From contig JAHCHG010000008.1 in NCBI GenBank assembly GCA_026129865.1, positions 1 through 64,000 of the forward strand: a DNA stretch of 64,000 nucleotides, read 5' to 3'. The position numbers and the translations under genes are program-made. This document shows positions 52,032-61,416 of this stretch, piece after piece. Numbering within the stretch: position 1 is the stretch's first letter; every line of letters begins with the position of its first letter. The notes beneath the pieces are model-generated. The model saw only the letters and a list, made by a program, of their open reading frames with translations, searched no databases and was not told the origin of the DNA. Origin of the DNA: Pyrinomonadaceae bacterium. Its GTDB lineage: Bacteria > Acidobacteriota > Blastocatellia > Pyrinomonadales > Pyrinomonadaceae.

Positions 52032-55000
52032 TCAAGCTTCGACCAGCTCATCGGCTGGGACGAAGCTGCGTTGGATGTTTTCGAGCGTTGCTATCAGGTC
52101 GGGAAAAGATCTTTCAAGCAATGAAAACATCTCGGCGGCTTCCCGGAAGTCGCCTTTTTGCGATGCTGTCTCGATCGCAAAGGAAAGTTCTGAAATTGCT
52201 GCAGCGCCGACATTTCCGCAGCTTCCTTTCATTCCATGCGCTTCAACTCGAATTCGGGAAAGATCTTTATCGGAAACAGCCGCGCCAAGCGCCTGCAGAC
52301 GAATGGCGGAATCTTCGATGAAAAGTGTAATGATCTCGTCGACAACTTCAGATCCAATCTCGGCTGCGAGTTCATCCATCCTGCATTTGATCGAGTCGAA
52401 TTGATCGCCGCGCGCAATTTGCTTTTCTTCCGGATCGACCGAATCGTGAACGTCGAGCAAAGATTCGTCCGGGCGGTTCATCCATCGTTCGATCTCAGAA
52501 CCTAATTGCTGCTGAGTAAACGGTTTAGCCAGACAATTATCCATGCCCGAAGAAAAACATTTTTCTACTTCTTCCGGAAGAACATTTGCAGTTATCGCAA
52601 TGATCGGCAGACGCGTTTCAGGAGTTTCGTTTTCGCGAATCCGCTCCGTTGCAGCGTATCCGTCGAGTTCCGGCATCTGACAATCCATCAATATAAGGTC
52701 GTAAGAGCGCTTTTCCAGAGCAGCCAAAGCTTCGAACCCGTTGCCGGCAACGTCAGCCTGATAGCCAAGCCGGGAAAGCTGGATCTTAATGAGTTTTTGA
52801 TTTACGGCGTTGTCTTCGACCAGCAAAATGAGTCCTTTGTTTTTGGTACGCTGTTCTGTCAGCGAATGACGCGTGATCAGCTTTTTATTTTTTCTGCGCC
52901 GGTCGTCGATCCGGACCTTTTCGCCGTTTGTGATCGCGGTAATGCAGTCGAACAGATCGGTTTGCTTGATCGGCTTTGTTAGATAACCATCGATGTTGAT
53001 TTGTTTGGCGATCCTTCCATGACCGCGTCTGCCGAACGAGGGCATCAGGATCAAACGCAGAGATTGGAGCGATTCGATCGCCCGAAGTTCGCGCGCGAGC
53101 TTGAAACCGGTGATGTCCGGCATTATAAGATCGAGGATCGCAAGATCGAACGGGTTGCCGGATCGAGCGGCATCGGCGGCTTTTTCTATCGCCTCAGTTC
53201 CGCACGAAGCTTCGTTAACAGCAACGCCCTTGGATTCGAGCTGGTGGCGCAAGATCTCGCGGTTCGTGGAATTGTCGTCAACGATCAAAACTTTGAGTCC
53301 GTCAAGCGCGGCGTTCTGCTTGATCCGGCGATTTTCCGTAAACGGCTGCTTTTCGAAAGCAGCTGTAAAAATAAATGTCGAACCTTCGCCGGGAACGCTT
53401 TCTACGCTCAATGAACCGTTCATCATTTCGACGAGCTGTTTTGAGATCGTCAATCCCAAACCTGTTCCGCCGAACTTTCGGGTTATCGAACCGTCGGCTT
53501 GAGAAAATGCTAAGAACAGAGTTTCCTGCGCATCCGGATCGATCCCGATTCCTGTGTCGCGAACCGAAAATTTCAGTACGACCTGTCGTTTCGATTCCTT
53601 TTCCTTTTCAACTCTAATGACGATCTCGCCTTTTGCGGTAAATTTTATCGCGTTGCCGATCAAATTGGTCAAAACCTGACGCAGTCGTCCCGGATCGCCG
53701 CAGAGCGCGACCTCGACATCGCTGTGTACGAGCGACGCGAGTTCGATATGTTTCGCCGCTGCTTGATTTGCGAAGATCTCGACCGTGTTTTCGATCGTGC
53801 TGCGGAGGTCAAAGTCGATCTTATCAAAACGTAGTTTGCCGGCTTCAAGCTTTGAAAAATCAAGAATGTCATTGATTATTTCCAGCAAAGATTCTCCGCT
53901 TGCTTTGATCGTTTCAAGATATTGCCGCTGCGTTTTAGTCATTGGCGTGTCGGCGAGCAGATCGGTCATACCGAGAATTCCGTTCATCGGCGTTCTGATC
54001 TCGTGCGACATGTTCGCAAGAAATTCGGCTTTTACACGCGCCGATTCCAAGGCAACGTTTCTCGCATTTGTCAGCTCGGTCTCTATACGGTGGCGGTCGG
54101 TAACGTCAACCGCATGAGCGAGAATATGAGGCTCAGTTCCGGGCGTTTGATAGAGCGTGTTGTTAAATTCCCAGAGTCTGCGTTCGCCGTTCCGGCAGAC
54201 GACGTTGAACAGCCCGGAAAGCTCGCCTTTGTTGGCGATCTGTACTAGATAACCATCGAAAAATCGTCTGGCAGAGCGGGGCATAAACTCAGCAATTCGC
54301 TTTCCCTGCATTTCTTGCGGGGAATAACCGAGAGAATTTGCTGCCGCCGGATTGATCGAAATAAGCGTTCCGTCCAATCGGTGAGTGCAGATATAGCCGA
54401 GACTTTTTTCAATGATGTCGCGGTTATGCTGTTCGCTTGCACGCAGTTCTTCACTAGCGCGCTGGCGTTCCAAAATCTCGTGCCGGAGATCGTTATTTAT
54501 CACGACCGATTCCTGATTTCGCCGCCGAGATTCCTGCGTAAAATAAACGGCGATTATCAGCAGCACGGACATCGTCAGTCCGATCATTAAAACGATCTCA
54601 TCATTTGCCGTGTGAAGATCGGCGATCGTCTTTTCATTCGGATAGATCTTCGCGCGCCATTCGGCAGTATGTGTTTTGATCTGTCGAAATTGAGCAAGTT
54701 GATCTTGAGTCTGCGAAGCCGGTTCCCCGTGAGTAAAAATCGTTTCGTCGCCGTCTTTTACATCCAGCCCATAACCATTAAAAAAAGCCGCGGGAATGAT
54801 CGAACGAAATAACTCGTCGGTCCTGAAAACGCCGATAATAAAACCCTGGAATTTATCGTCGCGAAAGATCGGCGAGTAAATGATTATTCCGTTGCCGCCC
54901 TGCGACAGCGTATGTTTTCGCGTTAAAACCGTTACGCGGTTTGCCTTTGCGAATTCGATCGCTCGCCGTCTATCGGTGTAGGTTTTAAGATTTAAACCGA

Positions 55001-56003
55001 CCGCGGCTTCGTTACCGGCAGCCGGCGTAACCCAACGGATGACAAAATCGGGATCAGCCCATTCGACGGCTTGATACGCAGCGTAGTCGCGGATGAACCT
55101 GTCGGCATCTGCCTTCCATTCCTCATACGGCGTTCCGTGTTCGTGGTTGGTCCACCGGTTCGCCATTTGTTCGATCGTCAAAATTCTAGAATTTATCTCG
55201 AGTTCGACCTGCTGTTTGATGTTGTTCGCTTCCTGCTCGACAGCAAGTTCAATGCCCGCTTTTTCATGAACGTAAAGCGCCTGCCAGAGTGCAAGGGTAA
55301 TAGTCAATGAACTGACAGTTACCAGCGCCGGAAGCCAGTATGGTGCGCTTAAGTTTCTCCGAACGCCTTCGCCCCACGCGAGTGCGATCATCGCAAGACC
55401 CGCGAAGATAAGCCCAAACGCGGTTTGCAGAGCTACCGATGTAAATTGTCCCCAGCCATATTTAAAAGGAAATCCGGAAACATAGCCGACAAGCGCGACC
55501 AATCCGAGCGCGGTCACGACCGCGCCGGTCAATCCGGTAGTCAGCAAAGAAAAGCTGCCTACTTTCGAGTTTCGCGCCAATATCAGCCCGGCAGCGATCA
55601 AAAGAAAGCAAAGGGAAGTTGCCGGTGCCATTCTACCCGGAAAAAAGGCATTAGATTCCGTCGCCGCTTTTACCAGAAGTTCATCGATCCCAAAATCCAA
55701 CCCCAGCGGATATTGAATCAATGAAGCGACCGCGACAAATAATAAGAGAACGGTAAACACGCAGGAAATTCTGCGTTTCAAAGGGTTTAATGTTAATGCA
55801 AGTCCGCACAGCAGAAATCCGAGTGAAGTGTTGAACGTCATCGGAGCAAAACTCGGAAATACGGCAGAAAAGCCGGATATTCCGGCGTGCCAGCCGATCA
55901 GAGCGGTAACGCTGATCAAAACAACAGTTAAACTTAAAACTAGTTGAGCATGGTCGAAAACGTTCCGTGCAGTACGCGGAGCTGTTGGGAGTTCGGATTT
56001 CAT
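52032..56003 (-). CDS. Large hybrid sensor histidine kinase (CHASE-PAS-HK-REC-REC-Hpt)
   Basis: The 1323-residue sensor has about seven membrane helices (residues 18-245), a CHASE-like extracytoplasmic domain (about 260-430), another helix near 472-490, and a PAS domain (about 530-640). A HisKA domain follows with phospho-acceptor His667 in MSHEIRTPMNG, then HATPase (about 775-890, with GTGLGLTI). Two receivers follow (about 910-1025, LIVDDNS...ILDLIMP; about 1075-1190, LVEDNAV...LMDCQMPELDG). A C-terminal Hpt domain has His in EAHGMKGSCGN. This is a complete phosphorelay in one protein. No output regulator lies beside it. Confidence 0.95.
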   Translation of the reverse strand: MKSELPTAPRTARNVFDHAQLVLSLTVVLISVTALIGWHAGISGFSAVFPSFAPMTFNTSLGFLLCGLALTLNPLKRRISCVFTVLLLFVAVASLIQYPLGLDFGIDELLVKAATESNAFFPGRMAPATSLCFLLIAAGLILARNSKVGSFSLLTTGLTGAVVTALGLVALVGYVSGFPFKYGWGQFTSVALQTAFGLIFAGLAMIALAWGEGVRRNLSAPYWLPALVTVSSLTITLALWQALYVHEKAGIELAVEQEANNIKQQVELEINSRILTIEQMANRWTNHEHGTPYEEWKADADRFIRDYAAYQAVEWADPDFVIRWVTPAAGNEAAVGLNLKTYTDRRRAIEFAKANRVTVLTRKHTLSQGGNGIIIYSPIFRDDKFQGFIIGVFRTDELFRSIIPAAFFNGYGLDVKDGDETIFTHGEPASQTQDQLAQFRQIKTHTAEWRAKIYPNEKTIADLHTANDEIVLMIGLTMSVLLIIAVYFTQESRRRNQESVVINNDLRHEILERQRASEELRASEQHNRDIIEKSLGYICTHRLDGTLISINPAAANSLGYSPQEMQGKRIAEFMPRSARRFFDGYLVQIANKGELSGLFNVVCRNGERRLWEFNNTLYQTPGTEPHILAHAVDVTDRHRIETELTNARNVALESARVKAEFLANMSHEIRTPMNGILGMTDLLADTPMTKTQRQYLETIKASGESLLEIINDILDFSKLEAGKLRFDKIDFDLRSTIENTVEIFANQAAAKHIELASLVHSDVEVALCGDPGRLRQVLTNLIGNAIKFTAKGEIVIRVEKEKESKRQVVLKFSVRDTGIGIDPDAQETLFLAFSQADGSITRKFGGTGLGLTISKQLVEMMNGSLSVESVPGEGSTFIFTAAFEKQPFTENRRIKQNAALDGLKVLIVDDNSTNREILRHQLESKGVAVNEASCGTEAIEKAADAARSGNPFDLAILDLIMPDITGFKLARELRAIESLQSLRLILMPSFGRRGHGRIAKQINIDGYLTKPIKQTDLFDCITAITNGEKVRIDDRRRKNKKLITRHSLTEQRTKNKGLILLVEDNAVNQKLIKIQLSRLGYQADVAGNGFEALAALEKRSYDLILMDCQMPELDGYAATERIRENETPETRLPIIAITANVLPEEVEKCFSSGMDNCLAKPFTQQQLGSEIERWMNRPDESLLDVHDSVDPEEKQIARGDQFDSIKCRMDELAAEIGSEVVDEIITLFIEDSAIRLQALGAAVSDKDLSRIRVEAHGMKGSCGNVGAAAISELSFAIETASQKGDFREAAEMFSLLERSFPDLIATLENIQRSFVPADELVEA

Positions 56004-56197
56004 TTTAAATCACTTGACGATCCGGTAATAGAAACCGGAAATTCGCCGCAGCAAGGTTAACAATAATGAGAGCCGGAAAACGGAAAAGAGGAAATTCTCA
56101 TTCAAGAATGCCAAATATAAATTAACAAGTTTTAACGATGGCAGTCAAGAAATAACATCGGCTTTCACGTAAGATCTAACTAGATAAAGAGATGATC

Positions 56198-57409
56198 TCA
56201 ATTTTTTAATTTTCCGAATTTCTTTAGGATCTCGATCGTTTGGTCGATGGGAAGTGCGGGGACAATGCGATTTTCACGACCTTTCATCGTTTCGGCACGA
56301 AGGATCGAATTGTAGATCGCTTCCTCCGTTGCTTCGATCGCGGCGAGAAACAGAGGCGACATTGCGTCGTTCTTTACCAGATTTCTTACGGAAATGTTGG
56401 CGTCGTTCGCCCGGATACGGTTTTCAGGCGCGGTCGAGAACGCAATTACGTAATCGCCGCTGCCGTTCGTTCCGGCTGCACCTGTTCGCGCAAGTCCGAG
56501 CATTGCTCGTGCAGCTAATCGATTTAGATTTCGCGCGTCGATCGGCGCATCTGTTGCGATAACGATGATTATCGACCCGTCTGCTGAATCGTTCAGATCG
56601 CCGGACTCGTTCCGAGATGTTTTGAGAGAATCCCGAAGATAGTATTTGTCCAGTTCAACTCCGACCGGAACGCCGTCGATAGTCAGCACGCCGCCGAAAT
56701 TGGACTGAACGAGCACGCCGACTGTGTAGCCTCCGAGCGATTGGGGCAGCTTTCGGGACGATGTTCCGATACCGCCTTTCCAGCCGAACGCGACCGTTCC
56801 GGTGCCGGCACCGACGGCGCCTTCTTCGACCGGTCCGGATCTAGCTGTTTCGATCGCGGCAAAAACATTGTCGCGAGAAATATGCCGCCCGCGAATGTCG
56901 TTCAAAAAACCGTCGTTCGTTTCCGCGACCAGCGGATTGATCGACTGAACGTTATCGTTTCCGGGCAGCGCCAGCATGTAATCGAGAAGAAAATCGCCCG
57001 TTTTCGGCACACTCAGGGTCGATGTGAGCAGGATCGGCGTTTCGATCTCGCCGAGCTCATTGACCTGAGTCGAGCCCATCAATTTACCAAAACCGTTCCC
57101 GACAAAGACCGCGCCGGGCACCTTTTCAGAAAACAAATTTCCCGGATGCGGCAAGATAGCGGTTACGCCTGTTCGGATGTTTTCGCCTTTTATGATCGTC
57201 GAATGACCAACCTTTACGCCGGCGACGTCGGTTATCGAATTAAATTCACCGGTCGGTAGAATGCCGACCGTCACCCCGATCTCGCGAACACGCGGACGTT
57301 TCCCGGCAACATTCGCGGATTGTGCAAAATTCTCTGCCGAAATTGTGAAAAGGACGAAAATAAAGCAAACCAATTTGAAAAAATTGCGGCATTTCAAGCT
57401 CGATGTCAT
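56198..57409 (-). CDS. Secreted P1 (S58) family peptidase, DmpA-like
   Basis: The 403-residue protein has a signal peptide (cleavage near ENFAQS). It matches the DmpA/BapA aminopeptidase family: VGILPTGEFNSITDVAGVKV, GNGFGKLMGSTQV, and the autoprocessing region KGGIGTSSRKL, whose Ser becomes the N-terminal nucleophile. C-terminal motifs are IIVIATDAPIDARNLNRLA and RAMLGLARTG. Family members release N-terminal residues, including D- or beta-amino acids. The ATG at 57409 has GGAGG 8 bases upstream; the frame from 57463 is longer but unsupported. Confidence 0.9.
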   Translation of the reverse strand: MTSSLKCRNFFKLVCFIFVLFTISAENFAQSANVAGKRPRVREIGVTVGILPTGEFNSITDVAGVKVGHSTIIKGENIRTGVTAILPHPGNLFSEKVPGAVFVGNGFGKLMGSTQVNELGEIETPILLTSTLSVPKTGDFLLDYMLALPGNDNVQSINPLVAETNDGFLNDIRGRHISRDNVFAAIETARSGPVEEGAVGAGTGTVAFGWKGGIGTSSRKLPQSLGGYTVGVLVQSNFGGVLTIDGVPVGVELDKYYLRDSLKTSRNESGDLNDSADGSIIIVIATDAPIDARNLNRLAARAMLGLARTGAAGTNGSGDYVIAFSTAPENRIRANDANISVRNLVKNDAMSPLFLAAIEATEEAIYNSILRAETMKGRENRIVPALPIDQTIEILKKFGKLKN

Positions 57410-57463
57410 AGTTTTGCCTCCGATAATTGCAATAATTATCAGCGCGAATGGCGAATACGACAA

Positions 57464-57495
57464 ATCGCCGCAGGCAGTTTAACCGCTGCGGCGAT
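57464..57495 (-). terminator. Hairpin after the stress protein gene
   Basis: ATCGCCGCAG and CTGCGGCGAT form a perfect 10-pair stem downstream of the universal stress protein gene. The T-run on the minus strand is short, so termination may be partial. Confidence 0.55.
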
Positions 57496-57536
57496 CTATT
57501 TAACATTTTCGGCAATTACTTTACCTACCAGTTTGA

Positions 57537-57995
57537 TCAGCCAGGATCAGCCGGTCGCCTAACGATCAGCACAGAACATGGAGCGTGATGCATGACCGCG
57601 TCCGAAACGGAACCGACCATCATTCGTCCCCAAAATCCGCGCCCGTGAGAGCCGACAACGATTACATCGGCGTTCCAGTCGACCGCTGCTTCGACTATTT
57701 CGCGACCGGGCGAACCATTACGAACCTCGACCTCGGGTTCAATGCCGGAAATTTCATTTCGCAACGTTGACGCCGCAGTTTCAGCAAATAGTTCCGCCTG
57801 TTTCTTCGCCTCGTCTTCGAGTTCCTGGTAATAATCTGCAGAAATTGCGAATGGCTCGCCGGCTACCGGAAAGACGTTTTCATAAACCGAGATCACCTTA
57901 AACACAGCGCTGCCCGATCCTCCGAAGATCTCAAGGGCTTTTTCCGCCGCCGCTTTGCTATGTTCCGACCCGTCTGTAGCGAGCATTATTTTCAT
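57537..57995 (-). CDS. Universal stress protein (UspA family)
   Basis: The 152-residue protein has the UspA fold: MLATDGSEHSKAAAEKAL at the start, and the ATP-binding pattern GSHGRGFWGRMMVGSVSDAV with PCSVLIV at the end. Usp proteins help cells survive starvation, hypoxia or oxidative stress. It is the last gene of a DUF5335-LDH-like-Usp operon. It overlaps the LDH-like gene by 38 bases, which is unusually long. GGAGAA precedes the ATG. A sigma-54-type promoter upstream of the operon probably controls it. Confidence 0.93.
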   Translation of the reverse strand: MKIMLATDGSEHSKAAAEKALEIFGGSGSAVFKVISVYENVFPVAGEPFAISADYYQELEDEAKKQAELFAETAASTLRNEISGIEPEVEVRNGSPGREIVEAAVDWNADVIVVGSHGRGFWGRMMVGSVSDAVMHHAPCSVLIVRRPADPG

Positions 57996-58896
57996 ATAAT
58001 TTCTCCGGCTTTTTTACCTCGATCGATCTATTTAAATCGTCCTCAAACCGGCGCAGCTTTGCCGCGCTCGAGGCGAGTGCGAGCCGTTCTTCCGGTTCTA
58101 TTTTTAACTCGATTACCTTTTCCACGCCGCTCCCCGAAATGACGCAGGGTTGATTCATAAAAACGTTGCTGATGCCGTACTGTCCGGTCAAATAAGCCGA
58201 CACAGGTAAAATCGTTCGTTCGCTTTTCAAGATCGAACGGCAGATCACGGGAATGCAGCTGCCGACCGAAAACAGTTGACCAAATGTTATCTCGCGGGCG
58301 GCAGCGACAGGTTTCGCCCTGTCTTCGACCAACATCGAATCAAATCCCGGACAGTTGGGGTCGCAGTTTTCGATCGACGAAACCGCAGACCGCCGGGCTG
58401 CGCACCAAACTGCTGCTGAAACGTATCGTTTTTCCGCTGCATCAAAATATTCCCCCGAGGAACGTCCCGACCCGATCACCTGCCGCGCCGGGATCCGCGA
58501 CGCGTTCAGAGCAACTTTTGCGAGCAGATCAACCGGTTCGACCGCGACGATTAGAACGGATTTGAACCCGTTTAATCGAAGTTCGTCAGCCGTATTATGT
58601 ACCTGTATCGCATTGCCGACAAGACTGTCGTACAGCGATTTATCCTGACTAGTCCGAACGGCATTTGCAAGCACGACGATGTCTGAACAGGCGGCGTCTT
58701 TGCTCGTTCCTTGCCGAATTTTTACAGTTCGACCGATCGGCATCGAATGCAGAATGCTGTTGAGTTCGTTCGAAATGCCGTCGACGTCGTCAACAAGGAT
58801 AAGTTCATCGATTCCGCCGTCCGTCAACAGCGAATATAGATCTTCAGCTCCGAAATTGCACGCCCCGATTATTGCGACGCTTTTTGCTTTTCGCAT
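57958..58896 (-). CDS. Lactate/malate dehydrogenase homologue lacking active-site residues
   Basis: The 312-residue protein has an LDH/MDH fold: an N-terminal AIIGACNFGAEDL Rossmann-like start, and a C-terminal half with ILPVSAYLTGQYGISNVFMN and QPCVISGSGVEKVIEL, as in L-LDH. The usual catalytic stretch (GEHGDSE) is replaced by RYVSAAVWCAARRSAV, and the substrate Arg and Asp of the DxxR region are not visible. It may be a sensor or regulatory subunit, not an active dehydrogenase. AGGAG precedes the ATG. It is the middle gene of the stress operon and its end overlaps the Usp gene by 38 bases. Confidence 0.8.
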   Translation of the reverse strand: MRKAKSVAIIGACNFGAEDLYSLLTDGGIDELILVDDVDGISNELNSILHSMPIGRTVKIRQGTSKDAACSDIVVLANAVRTSQDKSLYDSLVGNAIQVHNTADELRLNGFKSVLIVAVEPVDLLAKVALNASRIPARQVIGSGRSSGEYFDAAEKRYVSAAVWCAARRSAVSSIENCDPNCPGFDSMLVEDRAKPVAAAREITFGQLFSVGSCIPVICRSILKSERTILPVSAYLTGQYGISNVFMNQPCVISGSGVEKVIELKIEPEERLALASSAAKLRRFEDDLNRSIEVKKPEKLYENNARYRRVGT

Positions 58897-58908
58897 ACCG
58901 GCGATCTC

Positions 58909-59295
58909 CTAGGTAGTCTTTGCGGCGCGCTCGTGTCCGAATCCGGAAACTCTTGAGTCACGCGGATTCGTAAAACGAACGAGAGTTTTCGTTCCGTCGC
59001 TCTCTTCGATATCAAGTGTTCCGCTTACATTGTCGGTCGCCTCGAACGCAACCATTTTCGGCGCGAAAATGTTATGCGAAAGATGTGTTCTTGCCCGGTT
59101 TCCGACGGAGATTTCGATGGACGAGCGCTCGTCATTTTCGTCGAGAGTTATACCGTTAAACGGCAAACCGCTGCTTATCATTTGTGCGCCGGATTCGCCG
59201 GAAAGGATCTGGATCGAGGTTTCAAAATCGACCATTTTCCGGCTCAATTCGTCGAAATACTCTTTCCATTGATCTTTATTGATTATTATAGTCAT
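58909..59295 (-). CDS. DUF5335-like protein
   Basis: The 128-residue protein contains WKEYFDELSRKMVDFETSI, then SGAQMISSGLPFNGI and THLSHNIFAPKMV, ending with an ESDGTKTLVRF segment. This matches the DUF5335 family as I remember it, which is common beside stress and cross-membrane genes; function is unknown. AAGGAG lies 9 bases before the ATG. It is the first gene of the operon with the LDH-like and Usp genes, and a sigma-54-type promoter lies about 42 bases upstream of its start. Confidence 0.75.
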   Translation of the reverse strand: MTIIINKDQWKEYFDELSRKMVDFETSIQILSGESGAQMISSGLPFNGITLDENDERSSIEISVGNRARTHLSHNIFAPKMVAFEATDNVSGTLDIEESDGTKTLVRFTNPRDSRVSGFGHERAAKTT

Positions 59296-59336
59296 AACCC
59301 AAACTCCTTGAATTGATCTTTGTAAGCGAATGACAG

Positions 59337-59352
59337 CGCAAGCGGTATTCCA
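59337..59352 (-). promoter_or_regulatory. Putative sigma-54 promoter of the DUF5335-LDH-Usp operon
   Basis: On the minus strand TGGAAT (59352-59347), then five bases, then TTGCG (59341-59337) reproduces the -24/-12 layout TGGCAC-N5-TTGC with GG and GC at the right spacing. The start site would be about 12 bases downstream, leaving about 30 bases to the ATG. Confidence 0.5.
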
Positions 59353-59427
59353 CGACAGTATTCAAAGGCTCAACGGGCGCTTTGCTTAGGATCCGGTGGT
59401 TAACCGGCAGAACAGCCTCCGGATTCC

Positions 59428-59489
59428 GCGAAAAAATTCGCAGTCCCTACAACTAATGTGCGGATATTTTCGCAGCGTTTTTCGCGAAA
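59428..59489. promoter_or_regulatory. Palindromic activator-site candidates between the divergent sigma-54 promoters
   Basis: GCGAAAAAATTCGC (59428-59441) and TTTCGCGAAA (59480-59489) are perfect palindromes sharing the TTTTCGC/GCGAAAA half-site; a further half-site TTTTCGC lies at 59467-59473. They lie about 40-90 bases upstream of one promoter and 75-140 bases from the other, within the usual range for enhancer sites of sigma-54 activators. Confidence 0.5.
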
Positions 59490-59514
59490 CCCTCTAAAAT
59501 CCGGTGCTTCAGGA

Positions 59515-59530
59515 TGGAACAAACGTTGCA
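59515..59530 (+). promoter_or_regulatory. Putative sigma-54 promoter of the small membrane protein gene
   Basis: TGGAAC (59515-59520), AAACG, then TTGCA (59526-59530) matches TGGCAC-N5-TTGCA with one mismatch. The start site would be near 59542, leaving a 45-base leader with AGGAGA before the ATG at 59588. Confidence 0.6.
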
Positions 59531-59587
59531 GTGCAGCTTTGTATCTGCGGAGTGAAACCGCTCAACAAAAACTAGGAGAAAAGATCA

Positions 59588-59833
59588 ATGGTGATAAAGA
59601 TTTATAAGGCGCTCTGGTTAATAGTAAGTTTGATGGCAGCAGGAATCTACTTTTCCGGTTTGATGTCAGAAATGATGCTGGTTGTGTTCGGCTTTCTGCT
59701 GTTTGGAATGATCTTTATGGGAATGATAGGTGTTCTACCGCTGACAATTTCACATCCCGTGGAAGTAAAGAGTTCCGAGAAGGTCGAAGATTCGGCACAG
59801 GCGCCTTCCGTATCGCATGCGCATTTAGCTTGA
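59588..59833 (+). CDS. Small membrane protein, sigma-54-linked
   Basis: The 81-residue protein has two predicted membrane helices (about residues 6-25 and 30-56, rich in Met) and a polar tail with VKSSEKVEDS ending in HAHLA. I recognise no family. AGGAGA lies 9 bases before the ATG. The gene is transcribed divergently from the DUF5335 operon, from a sigma-54-type promoter, and faces the hybrid kinase gene (20 bases between stops). Confidence 0.7.
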   Translation: MVIKIYKALWLIVSLMAAGIYFSGLMSEMMLVVFGFLLFGMIFMGMIGVLPLTISHPVEVKSSEKVEDSAQAPSVSHAHLA

Positions 59834-59853
59834 TCCTGAAATGTCTCCTTTCG

Positions 59854-61416
59854 TTACGCGCGGTCAAATAATTTTGCCAGCGTATTCAGGATCTCGCCGG
59901 CGGTAAACGGTTTTTCCAAACCGCCGTCGATGTCAAGCTGCTCGAGCTGTCCGGATTGTTTGTCGTTTAGCAGTCCGGACATATAAACGATCTTGATATC
60001 AGGAAACCCGGCTTTTATCTCGCGAATCAATTGAATCCCTCCGAACTTAGGCATCGCGATATCTGTGATCACTAAATCGATCGCGGTGCCATTTTTTTCC
60101 AAGATCGAAAGCGCTTCTTCGCCGCTTCCGGCAGTCAATACATTGTAATCGAATCGCGTCAGCGCAGCTTGAGCTGTTTCGCGTATCGACTCCTCGTCAT
60201 CTACGACTAAAATAGTTTCATTGGCGCCGCGCGGAAACTCGATCGAACGTTTTGCCGCGGTGCGGGTATTTCCTACATTTGCAGCCGGAAAATATATCGC
60301 AAAACTGGATCCGATATCGCATTCGCTGTAAACGTTAAGATAACCGTCATGACTGTTGACAATGCTTTGAACCGTCGCAAGCCCGAGCCCTGTTCCTTTC
60401 CCAATGTCTTTTGTTGTGAAGAACGGGTCAAAGATCTTAGTTCTAAGTTCGTCAGGAATTCCGGTTCCGGAGTCGGAAATTTTTAACAGAACATATTCGC
60501 CGACCTTTGCGTTGTAAACCGCTTTTGCCGAATCCTCGTCCAAAAACACATTTTGTGCGGAAATTTTTAGCGTACCGCCGTCCGGCATTGCGTCGCGCGC
60601 GTTGATGCAGATGTTCATCAAAACCTGATGGATTTGTGTCGGGTCGGCAAGTATCGGCATCAGTTCGGTATCGATCTGAAATTTGATCTCGATCGATTTC
60701 GGAAAAGTTTCCTTCAGTACTTTCACAATATCCTTTATCAAATGCTTTAGCTGAACTCCGATCCGTTCGCCTTTCATCCCGCGCGCGAAACTTAGAACGA
60801 GCCGCACGAGATCGGAACCGCGTTCGGCATTTTCACTGATAACATCAAGCCATTTCTTCGTTTCCGGATCCGGATCGTTCATCCGAAGCATGTCAAGCGA
60901 CATCATTATCGGCGAAAGAATATTATTCAGATCATGCGCGATGCCGCCGGCAAGCGTTCCGATCGATTCCATGCGCTGAGCCCGTAAAAGCTGCTCTTCA
61001 GCGCGTTTTTGCGAGGTTACGTCGTTTCGGATCGAAACATATTGATAAGGTTTGCCTTTCGCGTTGAGAAACGGAACGATCGTTGTGTCGACCCAGTAAA
61101 AAGTTCCGTCTTTTGCACGATTGCGAATAACTCCCCGCCAGACTTTTCCGTTCGCGATGGTGCGCCAGAGTTCTTCGATGAATTCCTTCGGATGATAGGC
61201 AGAATTGATCAGCCGATGATCCTGCCCGATCAATTCTTCACGTTTGTATTTCGAGATCTCGCAGAATTTGTCGTTAACAAAAGTGATCTTTCCGCTCTGA
61301 TCGGTAATCGCAACGATCGACGATTCATCAAGGGCATACTTGATGTCGGAGAGTTCCTTTGTCAGATCGCGGTTTTCTTCGGCGAGCAGATCATTTTTTT
61401 TGCGTTGGATCTTCAT
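59854..61416 (-). CDS. Cytoplasmic PAS hybrid histidine kinase with C-terminal receiver
   Basis: The 520-residue kinase starts with a short coiled-coil (residues 1-25), then a PAS-PAC domain (about 28-145; [21 protein letters not shown], then [12 protein letters not shown]). HisKA follows with His in [11 protein letters not shown]. HATPase (about 250-375) has [11 protein letters not shown]-terminal receiver (about 395-515; [22 protein letters not shown]) completes it. No membrane helix or signal peptide is present, so the stimulus is cytoplasmic. Its start overlaps the end of the regulator gene by 26 bases, so the two form one unit. Confidence 0.94.
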   Translation of the reverse strand: MKIQRKKNDLLAEENRDLTKELSDIKYALDESSIVAITDQSGKITFVNDKFCEISKYKREELIGQDHRLINSAYHPKEFIEELWRTIANGKVWRGVIRNRAKDGTFYWVDTTIVPFLNAKGKPYQYVSIRNDVTSQKRAEEQLLRAQRMESIGTLAGGIAHDLNNILSPIMMSLDMLRMNDPDPETKKWLDVISENAERGSDLVRLVLSFARGMKGERIGVQLKHLIKDIVKVLKETFPKSIEIKFQIDTELMPILADPTQIHQVLMNICINARDAMPDGGTLKISAQNVFLDEDSAKAVYNAKVGEYVLLKISDSGTGIPDELRTKIFDPFFTTKDIGKGTGLGLATVQSIVNSHDGYLNVYSECDIGSSFAIYFPAANVGNTRTAAKRSIEFPRGANETILVVDDEESIRETAQAALTRFDYNVLTAGSGEEALSILEKNGTAIDLVITDIAMPKFGGIQLIREIKAGFPDIKIVYMSGLLNDKQSGQLEQLDIDGGLEKPFTAGEILNTLAKLFDRA

